A stretch of DNA of 64,000 nucleotides from the NCBI GenBank assembly GCA_022592445.1, contig JABYQR010000112.1, positions 54,689-118,688 on the forward strand. The letters are read 5' to 3'. This document shows positions 44,694 to 58,144 of this stretch, one piece after another. Under the pieces are notes generated by a model. It ran no database searches. It was not told the origin of the DNA and was given only the letters and a program-made list of their open reading frames with translations. Origin of the DNA: Cytidiella melzeri. Lineage: Eukaryota > Basidiomycota > Agaricomycetes > Polyporales > Irpicaceae. A program made the position numbers and the translations under genes. Within the stretch, counting starts at the first letter, position 1. Every line of letters begins with the position of its first letter.

Positions 44694-47600
44694 CTTTCTC
44701 CATTCTCTCTCTCTCTTAGTGCTAATATACGTCCGGCGATGGCCTACTAAGCGAAGAGAGGAGAGTGGGGGTCGGTCCTTCATCCCAAGCGTAAAATATG
44801 CTTTGCTTTGTTTGACTTGAAAGAAGACCCCTCGGTCGCAGTACTCATACTCAGGCAAAAGAAAGAAGAGAAATGGGTTAGTGGCATGTTTACATTGGTA
44901 CGAACTTGTGAAGCCAAACCCTTGATGTTTGAATAGGCGACGAACGAGGGGTCCCCACCGCGCACTGCTGCACCAAACCGGCAATTTTGAATGTAAGGGG
45001 ACAAGACAAAGGTGCAACCTCGCATCGTTTTGGTGGCAGTGTGACCAAGACGCGCGGACTCGGAGGCCGGCATGTGGAAGAGCTGCATTGAGAGGACCCA
45101 TACATTGAATGCAGGGAGTGGCCCATCAATGGAGGTGATGATTTGAATACTGAATACTGAGTACACAGCTGTACATGTAGCCACACCCACTCACCTTGAG
45201 TCGAGCCTGATCGACATCGATTCATAAACAGATACCCGCAACCACGTACTGTATTCCAAGGTACCAACACCAGTTACAGCAAAAAAAAAATGATAGCGTT
45301 ACCCACGCGCGGACCACCCCGATCCGAAAGCCCCAAGCGTTATCGCAAACTTTTTTTTTCTAAGAGCTCTCTCTCGCTCTCGCCCTATTACGGTCCGACG
45401 ATCCTCCAAAAGGTGCGTCCTCGCTCACGGGTGTTGGATGACGAAAGAAATGGTCACGGGGATGTTCGTAATGCAGCGGACTTTCCTTCCCAAGCTTTGC
45501 AAGTACATGGAAAACACGGTCCGCATAGTCCCACTAGGCTTGACGTGGCCCTCACGACTCTACTATAGTATGTTCCACTTGCTAGAACCATAGTACGGCC
45601 TACCCGCGATAACTTTGGAAAGTGGGGAACTCCACTGGGAAATCAAGGGTTGACAGATGGAGAAGAATCAAGTTCGGATGAGAGATGTCGGGCTCGCTCC
45701 CCCTGTCGCTCAATCAAACCCTGTGCATGAAAATCAGCTCGGGCGGGGGACCTTGTAAGAGCGAAACGCGCGTATCGCCCACTTAGTAGGGGGGGGGGGG
45801 TTGTTTTTGTTTTTGTTTTTGGTCAGCCATTCGGGAGAGAGAGCGCCACACTTGTTACTTACCAAAAAAGAACGCGATGCATGATGGATATCGATGATCC
45901 ACCCCAACATTACAAGTGCCTTGGACGGTCTCCATTACTGCCAGGGGGGCTGTGTCCTAGGTTTCCAGGCAGTCGGCAATCCATCAACGCCATGCATGCC
46001 AACCACACCTATCCACCCTTCCAACTATCCAGGGTTTCTTTCCCAACTGTTCACGCCAGCGTTAGAAACTTCCGACTTCGACTTTGGAGACAGTCGTTAC
46101 CGCTGTTCCGCTGTTCCGCTGTTGTTGCCCGCAAAGACAGTAAAAGACGGGAAACCCCACAGAAGTCGAAGGGAAGTGAAGCCATGGACGAGACCCCTCT
46201 GCTGCCAGTGAGAGCCTCCGCATAGTGGAGAAGGAAAGAGCCACAAAAAAATGCTTCGCTTGCGTGCGTGCGATTTTGGCATATTGACAGAGTAGCGTTT
46301 GGGCGTGATCGAAGAGGTCTGGCGTTTTTCGGTTGGTGTTGGCCGACACGGTTGATAGTGAGATAATATCCGCGATAAACCATTGAATATCGAGAGACTC
46401 AAGCGGACGCTGTTGACTTTTAACTTGAATAGAGAAGGGAAGTGAAGGGAAGTGCAGCTCGACACGCAAAATACTCACCAGTAGGTACTTACCGGCCCTC
46501 GCTAATAACCCAAGCCCTGGTCCGCATGACACATGTACGTCCCGGATTCTCTGTCCTCTGTCCCACCGGATTCCGAGCTCGGAACATGAGAGGGCTTCGG
46601 CACGGGTGCTATCTACATTGTTACACCTACAGAGCGAGAGAATGATCAGCAAAAAAAGAAGAAGAAGAGACACTCTCTCTCACCTCGAATTCTATCAAAA
46701 CGAAGAAGAGCAGGCAGGCAGGCAGGCAGAGGCAGAAGATGTGATGGGAGAACTTTTGAAAGTGCAAAAAAAATTGAAAAGGTATTTGTCGGCGTAAGAT
46801 AGCCTGAGAGAAGGACACAAGAGCTCGCAGCTGGCGGCGATCGCGCACATTGCACAACCCGTGCTTGCTGTATCATGCACCGGTTGGTGGGAAGATCCAG
46901 GGTTGTGTGTGTACGTATACTTACAGTACACACCCAACCTTCGAAGGCGTTGCAACTGGCAAGTACATGTAAACCGGTCCGTACAATATTATACGCCCGG
47001 CCACGTTCTTTTGGTCTCTGATTGCCCTGTCTATTATGGTGTGAGCTGTCAATACTTAATGACATGTATTGCCTTGGGGGCCCCGGTAATCTCAAGTTCA
47101 ATAAATAACACGGCAACACAAGAAAAAAAACGCCAAAACGCCAAGGAGGGAGGTCATTTCCGTTGTTCAAACTCGTGCCAGTTGACTTCTTCAAGAAAGA
47201 AGGGGGAGCCATGCATTGCATTGCAAGTGAAAAGGGCGTGTGTTCGGAGGTTTCGGGTCCGTGTAAGCGGAACATTTGGCAAGGAGGACTTTTTGTTCGT
47301 AGCAAGAAGGATTTACTCGCAGTAGACGACGACGACGACGGTTGAAGGGTGTCAAAGTGCCATGCCCATGCCCATGCCATGCCACATCATATATGGAGCC
47401 TACCCCACCCCACCCCCCTTCACGAAGCTTGGTTGTCGACGCTACATTGAATGTTGAGTATGTTGAGTATGTTGGCCGTTTAATTACGGTTACGCCCCTC
47501 GGGCAAAACGCGGGCCAACAGCCGTTCACCTGTCCAATAAGTAACTTGAAGAAGTCAACAAGTCCCCTCCGATGAAGACGACCCTAGATGAGATCAAAAC

Positions 47601-49663
47601 TGCAGGACAGGAACGGTTTCCCGTGAGATCAACGCACCAAGTATACCCCGCAGTTCGATTCGTCTTTCCAACAACAAAAAAATTGCATGCTATGAATTTC
47701 TGGCGAGATACAACTGTGGACGAGGACGAGGACGAGGACGCTCTCGTGGGTTGCATCCTTCAAGGTCAAACTATTCGACGTACTGGAGGGGGTTGGCAAA
47801 AACATCCATTAATAATTGTGCAGACGCTGCATCATGTCGTATGTAACATGATTCAATAAATAATACCCATCATGATCAATCATAATCATATTTCTTTTCG
47901 CATTCGCATGATACGCGAGGACACACGAGGTTGACACGACTCTCTCTCTCTCTCTTCTGCCGGCATGGTATACTTAAAGGGGGGGAGTGCGGGGGAAGGA
48001 CCTGAGACAATAATAATAAAAAAAAACGGTAAACAACCTGCGCCGCGCGCCCTGAAGTTACTATACTAGTTATCAACGACACTCGTGGAAACAACCTAAG
48101 AAGAAACATCGTATTTGTTTGAGAGGGGGGCGCGGCGCAACTTGAAGCTTTGAAGGTCGAAGGCAAAAAAAAACAACAACAGAGGAACGTTCTGATGAAG
48201 AAGATGAAGATGATGGGGCGTTTTTGAGTCAACAGTTGACTAGTACGAACCCAACTACGTATAATGGTACGCACCCCGTGGTTATATATGTAGCCTTTTT
48301 TCGCCCAATTTGCGGGAACGACCAGAGAGATAGAACGATATATGCATTGCACATAAACCAATCGCATACGTACGTACCCACACAAATAAAATCCCACCAA
48401 CAGCAGCACCTGCTCGTACCGAACGCCCCCCTCGGAGGACTATCAACAATCTTCTTCTCAATCTTCTTTTCCTTCCTGAGGGTCCATTATCGTTCGTTCG
48501 TTCGTACGCGCGCGTACTTACACTCCCAAATAAAGGAAACGTGAAAAAGTTCGAAAAAAAGGCCCACGCATACAGTAGTTTTGAAAGACAGAAGAATTCA
48601 ACGGAAGCGGAAACGGAGGGTAGCTAGGTACGCGGAAGCTAAAAGTGACACGCGGAGTGTCCTAAAAATCCAATAAGCTTCCGTCCGTCTTCTTCTTCTT
48701 CTACATAACCCGAGGACACCCTTAACACAGCCTTTGCCATGCCATGCCAGGAAGCCGCAAACCGGGCTTTGCATGATAGACAGGCAGAACAGAACAGAAC
48801 GAACCCTTGATCAGCGCAAGTTGCAATGTTTGTTTTTTAATGATTCTCTTGTATTTAAAAAAATCTTTGCTGTATGTACGATGGTGTTGTTTGAATCCCC
48901 TTTGGCTGGCTACCCAAAACAAAAAAAAAGCCGTACGTGTGAAAGGAAAGCCTATACAACCGTTTAATGCGAGTCGAGTCCCGGAGTTTATTATAATACA
49001 ACATGCTTTGGGAGAGAGAGAAGAAAAAAAAGTAACGAGGAAAAGAAAGAGGGAGGAAAGATGCGACGTGCTTTGGAGGGTTGTTCTGAAAAAAGTCAAA
49101 AGAAAGAGAAGGAGAGCGAAAACAAGATAAGTTGGGGGGACAAAACATGCAAGTATTAGCAGTATGAGAACAGAAGAGGTATAGATAGTTCAAGAGTTAG
49201 AAGAAACGCCCGTAATGCACGACTGGGTCCATATGGATGAATGACAAGCGACGACGAAGCAACGGGGTGGAGGGGAGGGCCAACAGAGTTAAAAATAACA
49301 TCCCAGCGAAAAATAATGTGGGGGTTTATGGCCGGCGTCGTTGATTGAATGTGGGAAAATGCTGTGTGTGTGCGCGTGTGAAAGAGCCAAGATAGATGAA
49401 GCAAGTTGACCCAGATGACAGACGTGCGGAGACGAGCATGAAGATGTGGCAAAAGGAGAGACTGAGGGTGGGTGGGGGAAAGGGGGGTGCACCGTGACAT
49501 GGGCAACATCGACGAGAGCTGGTTTGAGTTGAAGATGAACTCAAGGTGAGCGTCGCCGCACGGGCAGAGACCCAACCTTCAGTCCTCCCCACGAGAAAAA
49601 AAAATACGTTATTGAAGGGAGCAGATACGTTATGGTGACGGAGTAAGGGGGAGTTAAAAACAT
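44694..49663. other. Gene-poor interval of about 5 kb
   Basis: Frames up to 244 codons (46646-47380 minus) occur, but the products are low-complexity or match nothing I know, and no coherent exon set was found. Present are poly-A/poly-G runs, a (GGCA)n run near 46707-46730, (GAC)n near 47325-47340 and (GACGAG)n near 47717-47740. It could hold non-coding transcripts or regulatory DNA of the cyclin gene; nothing specific can be supported. Confidence 0.5.
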
Positions 49664-50769
49664 CTACCAGGCGACCGGCGCCGCGTACGCGAACAGATCG
49701 CATTTGGGTCTTCTCGAAGCCGCCGTGTCCTTGGCCGATCTCGACGATGGCTGGAGATGAGACTGCGACCGTGAGGACTTTGACACTGATGCATGCTGGC
49801 GTTCGACCGCGATCGGGACACCGCCCGATGGGCTCGCGATCTTGACTTCGTTGTCGACTTGGCCGTTGGGCGTTGGCGGCGAGACGGAGGACGCAGGGGA
49901 TGTCGATGCGGAATGAGATGCTTCGGGTGTGTCGGGCATAGGCGGTGAAGGAGGAGGGGACATGTAACTTGTTTCGGGGGGCACTGCTGTCAACCGCGGT
50001 GCAGCCTTTGGAGGCGATGTCGAAGGCGCGCGACCGGTGACGAACGACGGTGCGGGCGTAGGAGCACCGGCGGCGTACGGCGTTGTCGATGGCATAGGCG
50101 ACGGTGCTGGTGAAGGCATGAGGTAGCTGGGATACGGACCTGGACCCTTGAAGTCCCGCTTCACCTTTTCCTCGAATTCCTTCAACGCGGTAGGCTCTAC
50201 GTTCAATTGCCACTCGAGGTAGCTGCACATCTCTCGCTCCATCTGGTTGATCTCCCGAAGGGCGAACATGCCCTGGCCGACGATTGACCACGACTTGTTT
50301 GAGTAGGTGTCGTCACAGATCACCTTGGAGGCGAGCATGAATGCGGAGATGAACAACCTATGTCCCGAGGAGCCCCTGGCTGCAGGGAAGCGAGCTTTTA
50401 GTCGTCTGAGCAGGTAGAGCGCTGCGAATGTGACTGAAGGGTGGAGACGAGTGCGGTGGAGGGCGTAGGCGATAAATAAATCTAGTCGAGGAGACGGTGC
50501 TGTCGGATTTGTCGTCGATATTGGGGGGAGCTCAGGGCAGGCGAACAAATGTGTGACAAAGTTGGTGCAGATCTTGGAGGTACTTTCATGGCCATAGTAC
50601 GGATCCGCCTGTGGTTGGTGTGTCGCTGTGTGAGGGAAAAGTGGGCAGGCGCTTGGGGATAGGGACTTACCGGTGCGGTATGTGAGGTGGAAGACCTGGA
50701 CACTTTTTGCGTGGGGCGCTTGTAGGGCGAGGGGTGACGAGCGACGGACGGGCCACTGACTGCTGCCAT
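49664..50769 (-). CDS. PHO80/PCL-type cyclin
   Basis: A cyclin of the Pho80/PCL group, partners of Pho85-type kinases in phosphate response, cell cycle and morphogenesis. Exons 50671-50769 and 49664-50608 join in phase to 347 codons. Residues 1-33 (MAAVSGPSVARHPSPYKRPT...) are basic and Ser/Pro-rich. The cyclin fold spans about residues 34-170: ADPYYGHESTSKICTNFVTH, ALHRTRLHPSVTFAALYLLR, GHRLFISAFMLASKVICDD, then YSNKSWSIVGQGMFALREIN and MEREMCSYLEWQLNV. The remaining ~175 residues are Pro/Ser/Thr-rich and disordered, with many SP and TP sites. It stands between very long gene-poor flanks. Confidence 0.92.
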
Positions 50770-53700
50770 GCTGAGGACGGAGGAGGACGGTGAGGACGAT
50801 GAAGGGAGGGGGACGGACGACGAGCGAGGACTGACAAAGTCTTGCAGGGGAAGAGGGAAGGTTTTCTGTGGTGGCAGCGAGTAATTATAAGGTCAGTTGC
50901 CGAACCAAAATCTCGCAACAGCAATGTGAGCAGCGCCAGATCTCCGGTTCATTCTCCGCTAGCGCTCCATCAAACATGCCAAAATATCGGGGCGCAGAAG
51001 AAAAAAGTCTCTCGCTCGGAGTCCCGGAGACCGGTCTCAGGGACCACATGAAGGCGCGCATCCACCAGAACATTTCTTTTCGAACAACTCACCTGTATCG
51101 CGTGTTTACGGCTGCTGGCTGCGTGAGGATTGAAACAAATATCGCTGCTGCCTCGAGGACGACGATGTCGCAGAAGAAGAGGACGGGAGAGAGATTCTGG
51201 GGGGAACGAGGTTACACAACATGGCGCAATTTATACCCTCGACACTTACAGGGCAAGTGTGGTTTGTGCAGCCCAGCTAGATAGAGTACGGCCCCCCGTT
51301 AGAATGACCCGTTTGACCTGCAGGCTCTAGACAATCTCGAAAGCATCCGTTACGTGGCCCGAGAGGCGCTAGACCGCCACGCAATCAAAACCCCGGATGA
51401 CCGACAAATTGCCCTTGCATGGCCTTGCACTGCATGACAACGCGTACACCTTGTCCTAGCATGCGCACATACCGTAGCTTTCAACTTCCAACCATTAAAT
51501 TCCCGACGCCACGCTAACCAACGCCGCCTCCGTAACACTGGCAGATGTCCCAATTCGAAACAACAAGGAATTGCACGAACCAAAAAAAAAAGCTCCATTC
51601 TTTGCCCATTTGTACCCACTTGTTGTTCTCCCTAGGTGCTCTCGCTGATACCAACTGATCTTCCAAATGACCCAGTCTTGCAACCTTGATCACCGCAAAG
51701 TTATTACATTGTCTCGGTCACATTTACTCCTCTGTCCCCTTGAACTTTGATCCAAGACAGGGACAGCACGCTAGCCGAACAGTGCGACGGCCGTCGAAAG
51801 ACGTGCCACGGCCAACGCAACGCACATAGCCTGCTCTGCCTCGCTGCTGCGCTTCTGTGGACTTCATTGTTCACCCTCTTACTTGAATTTCTCTGCCAGA
51901 GTACTGCAGCGAAGCAGCATAGCTCTCTACATTGGATCTCTGTGCTCTGCTTTGCCTCATCTCGTACCCAAGTTGGAGATTATTGGAGTTGTGGAGATGA
52001 AACGGCTGCTCGTTTGCTCTCGCCACAGCCAGCACAGACTTGAGCCAATCGCCGCCCTTCCCCACACTGATTATCGTTTCGTCCAAACGGGCGATGTATC
52101 GTGTGCAGTAGGAGATCTTACTCACTGTCATCGGAAGACGGGCCCGAATATCGAATCCATCTTTACAGCACTCACACCCAGGCTTTGCCAGCTTTGCTTA
52201 CAGTATGTATACGCCCTGAAGCAGACTCGACGTTCGTTGCGACCTGTTCAGGATCGCTTGACTCACTGGTCCGTCAGGCCAGCTGACGAATGCTTTGCCC
52301 ACACGACTCTCAAAGAAAGGCAACCGCGTACGTATTATATCTAGGGCAAAGCAGCTGCGGACCACTCATCCGATCGCTTTGCCATTGTGTACTCAGGGAT
52401 CCGTGTCAAAATCGGAGGCCGGGTACCCTCAGGCAGAGTTTCCCAAGGTCAGCCACGTTTCCTCACTGGCATTCCGCATGCATTGTGCACTGACAATTGC
52501 TACTTCCCAGTCGCGTTCGGATCTTACTGCACTGCACGGCGGGAGACCAGGCCGTCGTGGCGTGCAAGAGTAGCACACGAAGTGGCGTTGCAAACAACCG
52601 GGGGGCTGTACGATGGAATGCTAGTTGCGTATACGGTGACCGGAGAATCACACGAGCAGTTGACCAAGGGAAATTCACACATAACTCAATGTCAGGTAAG
52701 ATGTCACTGTCCCTATCTTTTTCTCTTCTTCTTCATCCTTCAAGTCTGCCGCCCCCATGCTCGGAACACCCAGTGTCCCTGCTGCCAGTTCTGTCCAGGG
52801 CCCTTCGTCGCTCGGTCTCTTGGACCTCGAAAGATGCATACCATAGCACGGAATACACAACTGCTTCGATTTCCGGCTCCATTGATCAACACGTTAGGCT
52901 CGATAAAACCCTTGCCGTAGACGCGTTCGGCGTCGCGCTCGAAAATCGATCCAAGTTGTCCTTGTCACGATCGCGAACAGCCACCCGTAGAGCGGTGAAA
53001 GGAGCCTGGTACAATCCACTATACTTACAAGCGACTGACGCGCCTTTTTTTGCTCCTGTTCAGTGTTTACATGTACATGTACATGCACACCATAACCCGG
53101 TGACCTGCAAATGCGCAGGCTTTTGCATTACGACACCGGTTGGTGGGATTGTCTGTCTGCACAGCCCCAGAGCTGTGTAGGGCATGTCATGGGTATGAAC
53201 GCGTCCCCGCATTCTCCCAGCGTCACCCAGACGGATCTAAAAACCTTCCTTTCTTTCTTTGCAACTTCACACGGGAACGGTGGGTAACTTGACAACTCTT
53301 TTTTCGAGTCCTCCGCACCCCCCCCCCCCCTTGTGACTGTTCGTCTTATGGGGCAAGCCGCAGTCACGTGTTTTGACATCATTCTTACTTGTTTCTCGTT
53401 TACAGTGCGTGTTTCTACTAACCTCTGTCCTCCTCGGAGTCCTGCCTGTGAGTAGGTGTCTTCAAGTGGAAAACGCTGTGCTACACTTGGGTGGTTTACA
53501 TCATGCGACATCTTCAAGCTGGAGGGTTGGTGTGTTCTCTCCCTGCTTGTTGCTGCTGCTGCCGCGCTTCTCAGTGTATGGTTAAACCCCCTGACGACTT
53601 CCCCCTTCAGATGACAGACACGGTGACGATCGTCCGTGGGCTCGGTGAAAACGCATTCTGTACCATATGTCTAGTTTGGTGCGCGCGAAGTTTGTTGCGA

Positions 53701-56700
53701 GGTGAGTGCAAGGCTCGTTTGAAGCATGTTCAGATTGGGTTTGCCCCTTACCCAATGCGCGGCGTCCGATGAGATTGCGCTTGTGACGAAGGGACCGTGG
53801 TTTCCTCGCGTGTGTTGTGTTGTTCATTCCCTGTTTTACTCGCTTATGCTACATGTTACAGATACATGCACACGACACATGTGTCGTTCAGCTACGTACC
53901 CTATGCTGCTGCTCGTTTCTCTCTCGAACGAACGAACGAACGTCCAACCGGACCATACTGACATTCAAGGAACCCCCCCCCCTCCCCCCCCTCCCCCCCC
54001 CACACCTTCCTTCACCGTCGATTTACCGCGAAAAACACACGTAAGCGTCCTATGAATCTGAAACATTTTTCCCATTCCTTTCCTTTCATTTACGCCAAAA
54101 TCTTCAGACATGCTTGCAGACTTGAGCGTGTTTCTTTCTGTTCCGGATATTCCCTCGGGTGGAAGTCACGAGCCTCGATGTGTTCTGCTCCACCCCCCCG
54201 CTCGAATCGATACAGAAACGTACTGTTGACGTCAACGCTACGATACAAGTAAGTAAGACTCGTACCTTGGTTGAGGGATCTTGTTTATTGTAGGTCGTCC
54301 TAATACACATACATACATACCCCGTCCGTCTATCCTGGTGCCGGTTTCCAACCGTTCCATCAAGCTATCGAAGACTCGAAGGTGTCTACAGAAACTATCG
54401 AGTGTCCTCCCGCGAAACATGGAGGGAGGGGGGGGGGCCGAGCTTCGACGCCATGCAACCGCACAGGCTGTTTCCACACTGGCAACTTACGCAACGACGC
54501 CCATCGAACCTACTACATATGTTTGTAGCGTAAAATAAAATAAGGTAAAAGTCGCCAATCTGTGATCTCATAGTGGTACATCGGGCTCAGGCTGACCGAG
54601 GTTGTGCAGATTTGTTACGTCCTCGTTGGGTGGATGGTCTCGATGAGTTTATGTGGCCCGTCATATCACTGTACTAATATTCTTACCCTACGCATACGAC
54701 CAATCCTGCAGACTACCAATTGTGGATGGCGTCAGACCCACCAACGAGCCAACGAGCCAACGAGCCAACGAGTCAACAACCTCTTCTTCCCAACCTAACA
54801 CCTGATTGACAATTTTTTGACTTTGTGGAAAAGGGTGGTACCCACGTGTTACGATTTCAAGTTCACGTTCTCGTATGTATGTAGCCATACTTACACAACG
54901 ACCTCAGGTGTGCCATCACCCTTTTTTTCTCTCACTAAAGCTTCCCTTGCGCTGTATGTTCTCTCCACCACTTTCCCTCCTGATAGATCTGTTCGTAACA
55001 GATCCCCGTCGGCTCTGTCACCGCTTTGCAGTAATGCTACTACGCCCCCGGCCGCCGCCAGCCGCTCGTCGAAAACCAGAGCGTACAGTGGTGCTGATCA
55101 AAGATGCTCACCGCCACCATTGTCACGCAGACTTGCAGGTTGTCGGCGCTCCAAGAAACAGGCCGCAAAGTGAAGACATTCACATCAGAGGATCTCAAGG
55201 GTTGCTCTCAGACTGTTCATGCTGCAGTTGTCAGAACCACTTTTGTGATGTGAACCGTTCTCACAGTGTGCATTCGAGCAATTTGGCTACGCGGTTAACG
55301 TGCTAGTTTCAGTACAACTCGCCTGGACATACGCACTGATGCTCCCTTGCACCTGTTCAGCAAGTTACCCATAGATTTTGACTTTTTTTTTCAATAGTTC
55401 AACGGAAAAACGCCTGCCAGCGCGCAGGATCTTTGTCGAACCCCCTGCGGATTGTTTGGAATGCTGGCCATACATACGTATTTCCACAATGTGCAATGAG
55501 GAATACGGCGTCAGCGACCCCCCCCCCCCCCTCGCTGCGGTCTGCGGCAGCGTTCCAACGTTCAACACCGACATCGGGTCCTAGGGTCTAGGGTGGTGGC
55601 GGAACGCTGAGATCCTTGTCAGTACAGTGCAGTCAATGCGAAACGTTGCCTAGCGCGCCGCTGTCTAGGTAGTAGTAGTAGTTTGGTTATGGTATGGTAC
55701 GACGATGATGATTGTTGATGATGATTCCATCTCATGGCTTTGCTGATGGAAGTAGTAGCCCTGCGGACGGCTCGGCCGAGGTCGACTGTTGTGGGCAAAT
55801 CAAGAGGCGCTGTTATTGTTCATGGTGGGCACCTGGTGTTGCGTAGATGTTCTCATGCCGGTAAGCTAAGATACGTTATCCAATTTTCCAGCAATCCGTG
55901 AAACCAGCTTTCCTTTTATCTGGTCACGTTCGGTATAACGTGCTACAGCAACATATGTACTTGTTCAGTTCGATCGACTATTCATGCATTCCCATGTAGA
56001 GTATACATACAATCTGAAATCCTCCTAATTCTAATTCAAAAGAGAGTGCTGATTAGCCCGTCGTCGTTTTCCGGCAAATAAAACACTGTCCGCTGTTATC
56101 AAAAGCTTTTTGACGGCAGTTGTAGGGGGGGGAAAAGGGAAATAGATGCATGTTATCAACCCTTCATCTACGCTTCATCAGAATTCAGATTGCCTTGGTT
56201 GCCCAACAGTTGGCAGACGTCCCCTCCCTCTCGAAATCATTCCGCAAGACCCGCATGCATTGTCATTGTCATCCCAGGGTAAGGGTCGGATGGAAGAACG
56301 TACGTATGGTGTCAGTGCTTGCCTGCAACGAGTGTCGAGCGTTTCGAGCGTTTCGAGCGCGAGGCATGATGGCAAAGCAACTGTGGGAGGTCGGCTGGGA
56401 TTTTTGGTGGTGGTCGTTGACATTACGTCTATGTATACGTACGTGAGTTGTTTTTTTGGTGCGGAGGGGAGATTGTAGCTAAACACCGACGTATGTATTG
56501 TAGATGTGTTTACCTGGTCCTGACACTGCCATTCGAGCCCTTTTAGAGGCAAGTTGACTCGGACTCTTGTCGCAAGAGTGGAAACAGGGAAGCTTTCTCA
56601 CTTCCAACCTTTTCCCTTCCGAGTCACCGTACGAGACGTCCGTCCGTCCGTCCGACCCCGGCTTTTTCTCAAGACGTTGTGCCGAAAACGTCACGGTATT

Positions 56701-57483
56701 GGCGTGGGCGTTGTTCCATTTCCTGGAATTCCTCTGTCCGCCACAGTCTAACTGAACTGTTCGAATGTTCAAGGGCTCTTGAGTCCCTGCAAGGGAGTTG
56801 AAGATTGACCGAGCAGAGCAGTCGCTACTACCACCTCCCGACGTCGGTCGGCATCATGATGCAAACTGAACAGCAGGCAAGGTTTCACCAGCTCGCTCAA
56901 AACGACAGTTTGCTAGATGGACTGCTCATCGCCGCCTCCTTAATGGGCATTCTCAGGCTTAGGACGTCACCTGTCCCTCCCACCCCCTCGCCCCTCGCCC
57001 TGCCCACAAGGGACAGCGGGAAGCCCCGATGTACTTGTCTCCCATCAGTGGATCAGGCCGCACGAGGTCCCATCTGGAGGTCGTTTAGCCATTGTCCTCT
57101 TCCACCCTCCTCCGAAAAGTTTTTCATGAGTAGTACCTGCTTTTGTGTGACTCTTCTTCTTCTGCTGCTGGGCTGAACGTTGATGCTAGTCTCAAACTCT
57201 CGCAGCCCAATGTACAGTAAGAATCAACTAGTGAACACAAAACTCCGTTGAAACTCGGAGAAGTTTGAGTCAAAAATGGAGAACAGTAACTTTGTCCAGG
57301 CGGCGTAGCTTTTACATTGACAAAAACTGAATTTGGAGTGGGTAACAAAGAGCCTCAGCTTTTCATCTGCAGTTGTCAGATGAGAATGTTGATGTTCCTT
57401 GGCAGCTCCCCTGTCAAGCCAATGGCTGTGCAGGCGCGCTGTTTCACGTGCCGCTGGGCTTGCTTCATTGTTCCACCATACGG
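50770..57483. other. Gene-poor interval of about 6.7 kb upstream of the cyclin gene
   Basis: The left end should be the cyclin promoter and 5' UTR. Frames up to 227 codons (52497-53180 plus) have no recognisable domain or consistent splicing. Seen are poly-C tracts (about 53319-53332, 53970-54001 and 55520-55532), an 8-bp tandem repeat near 54741-54775, (TAG)n near 55668-55681 and (CCGT)n near 56638-56653. Nothing coding is supported. Confidence 0.5.
54741..54775 (+). repeat. 8-bp tandem repeat, unit CAACGAGC
   Basis: About four consecutive units of CAACGAGC or close variants. Confidence 0.85.
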
Positions 57484-57711
57484 TGTTGTTATTTTAAATA
57501 TTCCGCCTGATTTTTGTTTGTATCCGTTTGTTCCCGCCGCCCGCCTTTGTCATTCCGCGCGGATTACCTGCTTCGATATCCCATTTGCATCTTATCCGTT
57601 TTTCTAAAACAATATAAAAACCCTTGTATTTGCGTAGCTACAGAATAACATTGTGTTCCTTTATTTCGAGCCCCCCTCCCGTGCGCGCTTCAAAGCCCTG
57701 CATTTACAACA
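57484..57711 (+). repeat. TR-GAG 5' LTR
   Basis: 228 bp, TG...CA, with an AATATAAAAACCC TATA-like motif. It is followed directly by the half-tRNA type primer site. Confidence 0.9.
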
Positions 57712-58144
57712 GGTTATGAGCCCCGTGCTCTAGGCGCACACCCTCCCGACTTTCATCTCGCGGCGACATTAGCTCGGCATTGTGCCCTTAGGCCAAACCA
57801 TCTCTTATTCGGGTGACATTACATCAGCAATACACTCTTAGGCCATCAATCGTTTTCAAATCTTATTCATTTTCATTATGGCCGAAGAAGTTACCACCCC
57901 TGTCCCTACCTCGACATCATCTGCGTATCGGATAACCCCTCTCGCCGGACCGGAAAACTATCTCACGTGGCGAATCCAGCTTAGCGACATCCTCTGAGAA
58001 TTGAATCTTTGGGGTCATGTCAGCGGAACTGTGGAGAAGCCGAGGCAAGGAGACACTAGCGAATGGGAAGCCAAAGATCAAAAGGCGCTTACCACGATCC
58101 GTCTCCGTATCAACAACAATATGATGATGCATGTGATGGCTGCC

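Noticed and set aside
46646..47380. 244-codon frame on the minus strand
   Set aside because: The product is low-complexity at both ends (Ser run, Phe run from microsatellites), has no domain and no neighbouring exons.
47572..47859. 95-codon frame with an acidic DEDEDED run
   Set aside because: The acidic run comes from a (GACGAG)n microsatellite; the rest shows no coding evidence.
49326..50291. 321-codon frame on the minus strand
   Set aside because: It is an overlapping frame of the cyclin gene; the cyclin frame carries the conserved domain and this one carries none.
52497..53180. 227-codon frame on the plus strand
   Set aside because: It overlaps other open frames, has no recognisable domain or signal, and lies in a gene-poor region.
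55580..55600. Telomere-like TCCTAGGGTCTAGGG
   Set aside because: Only two imperfect units, internal position, no tandem array.
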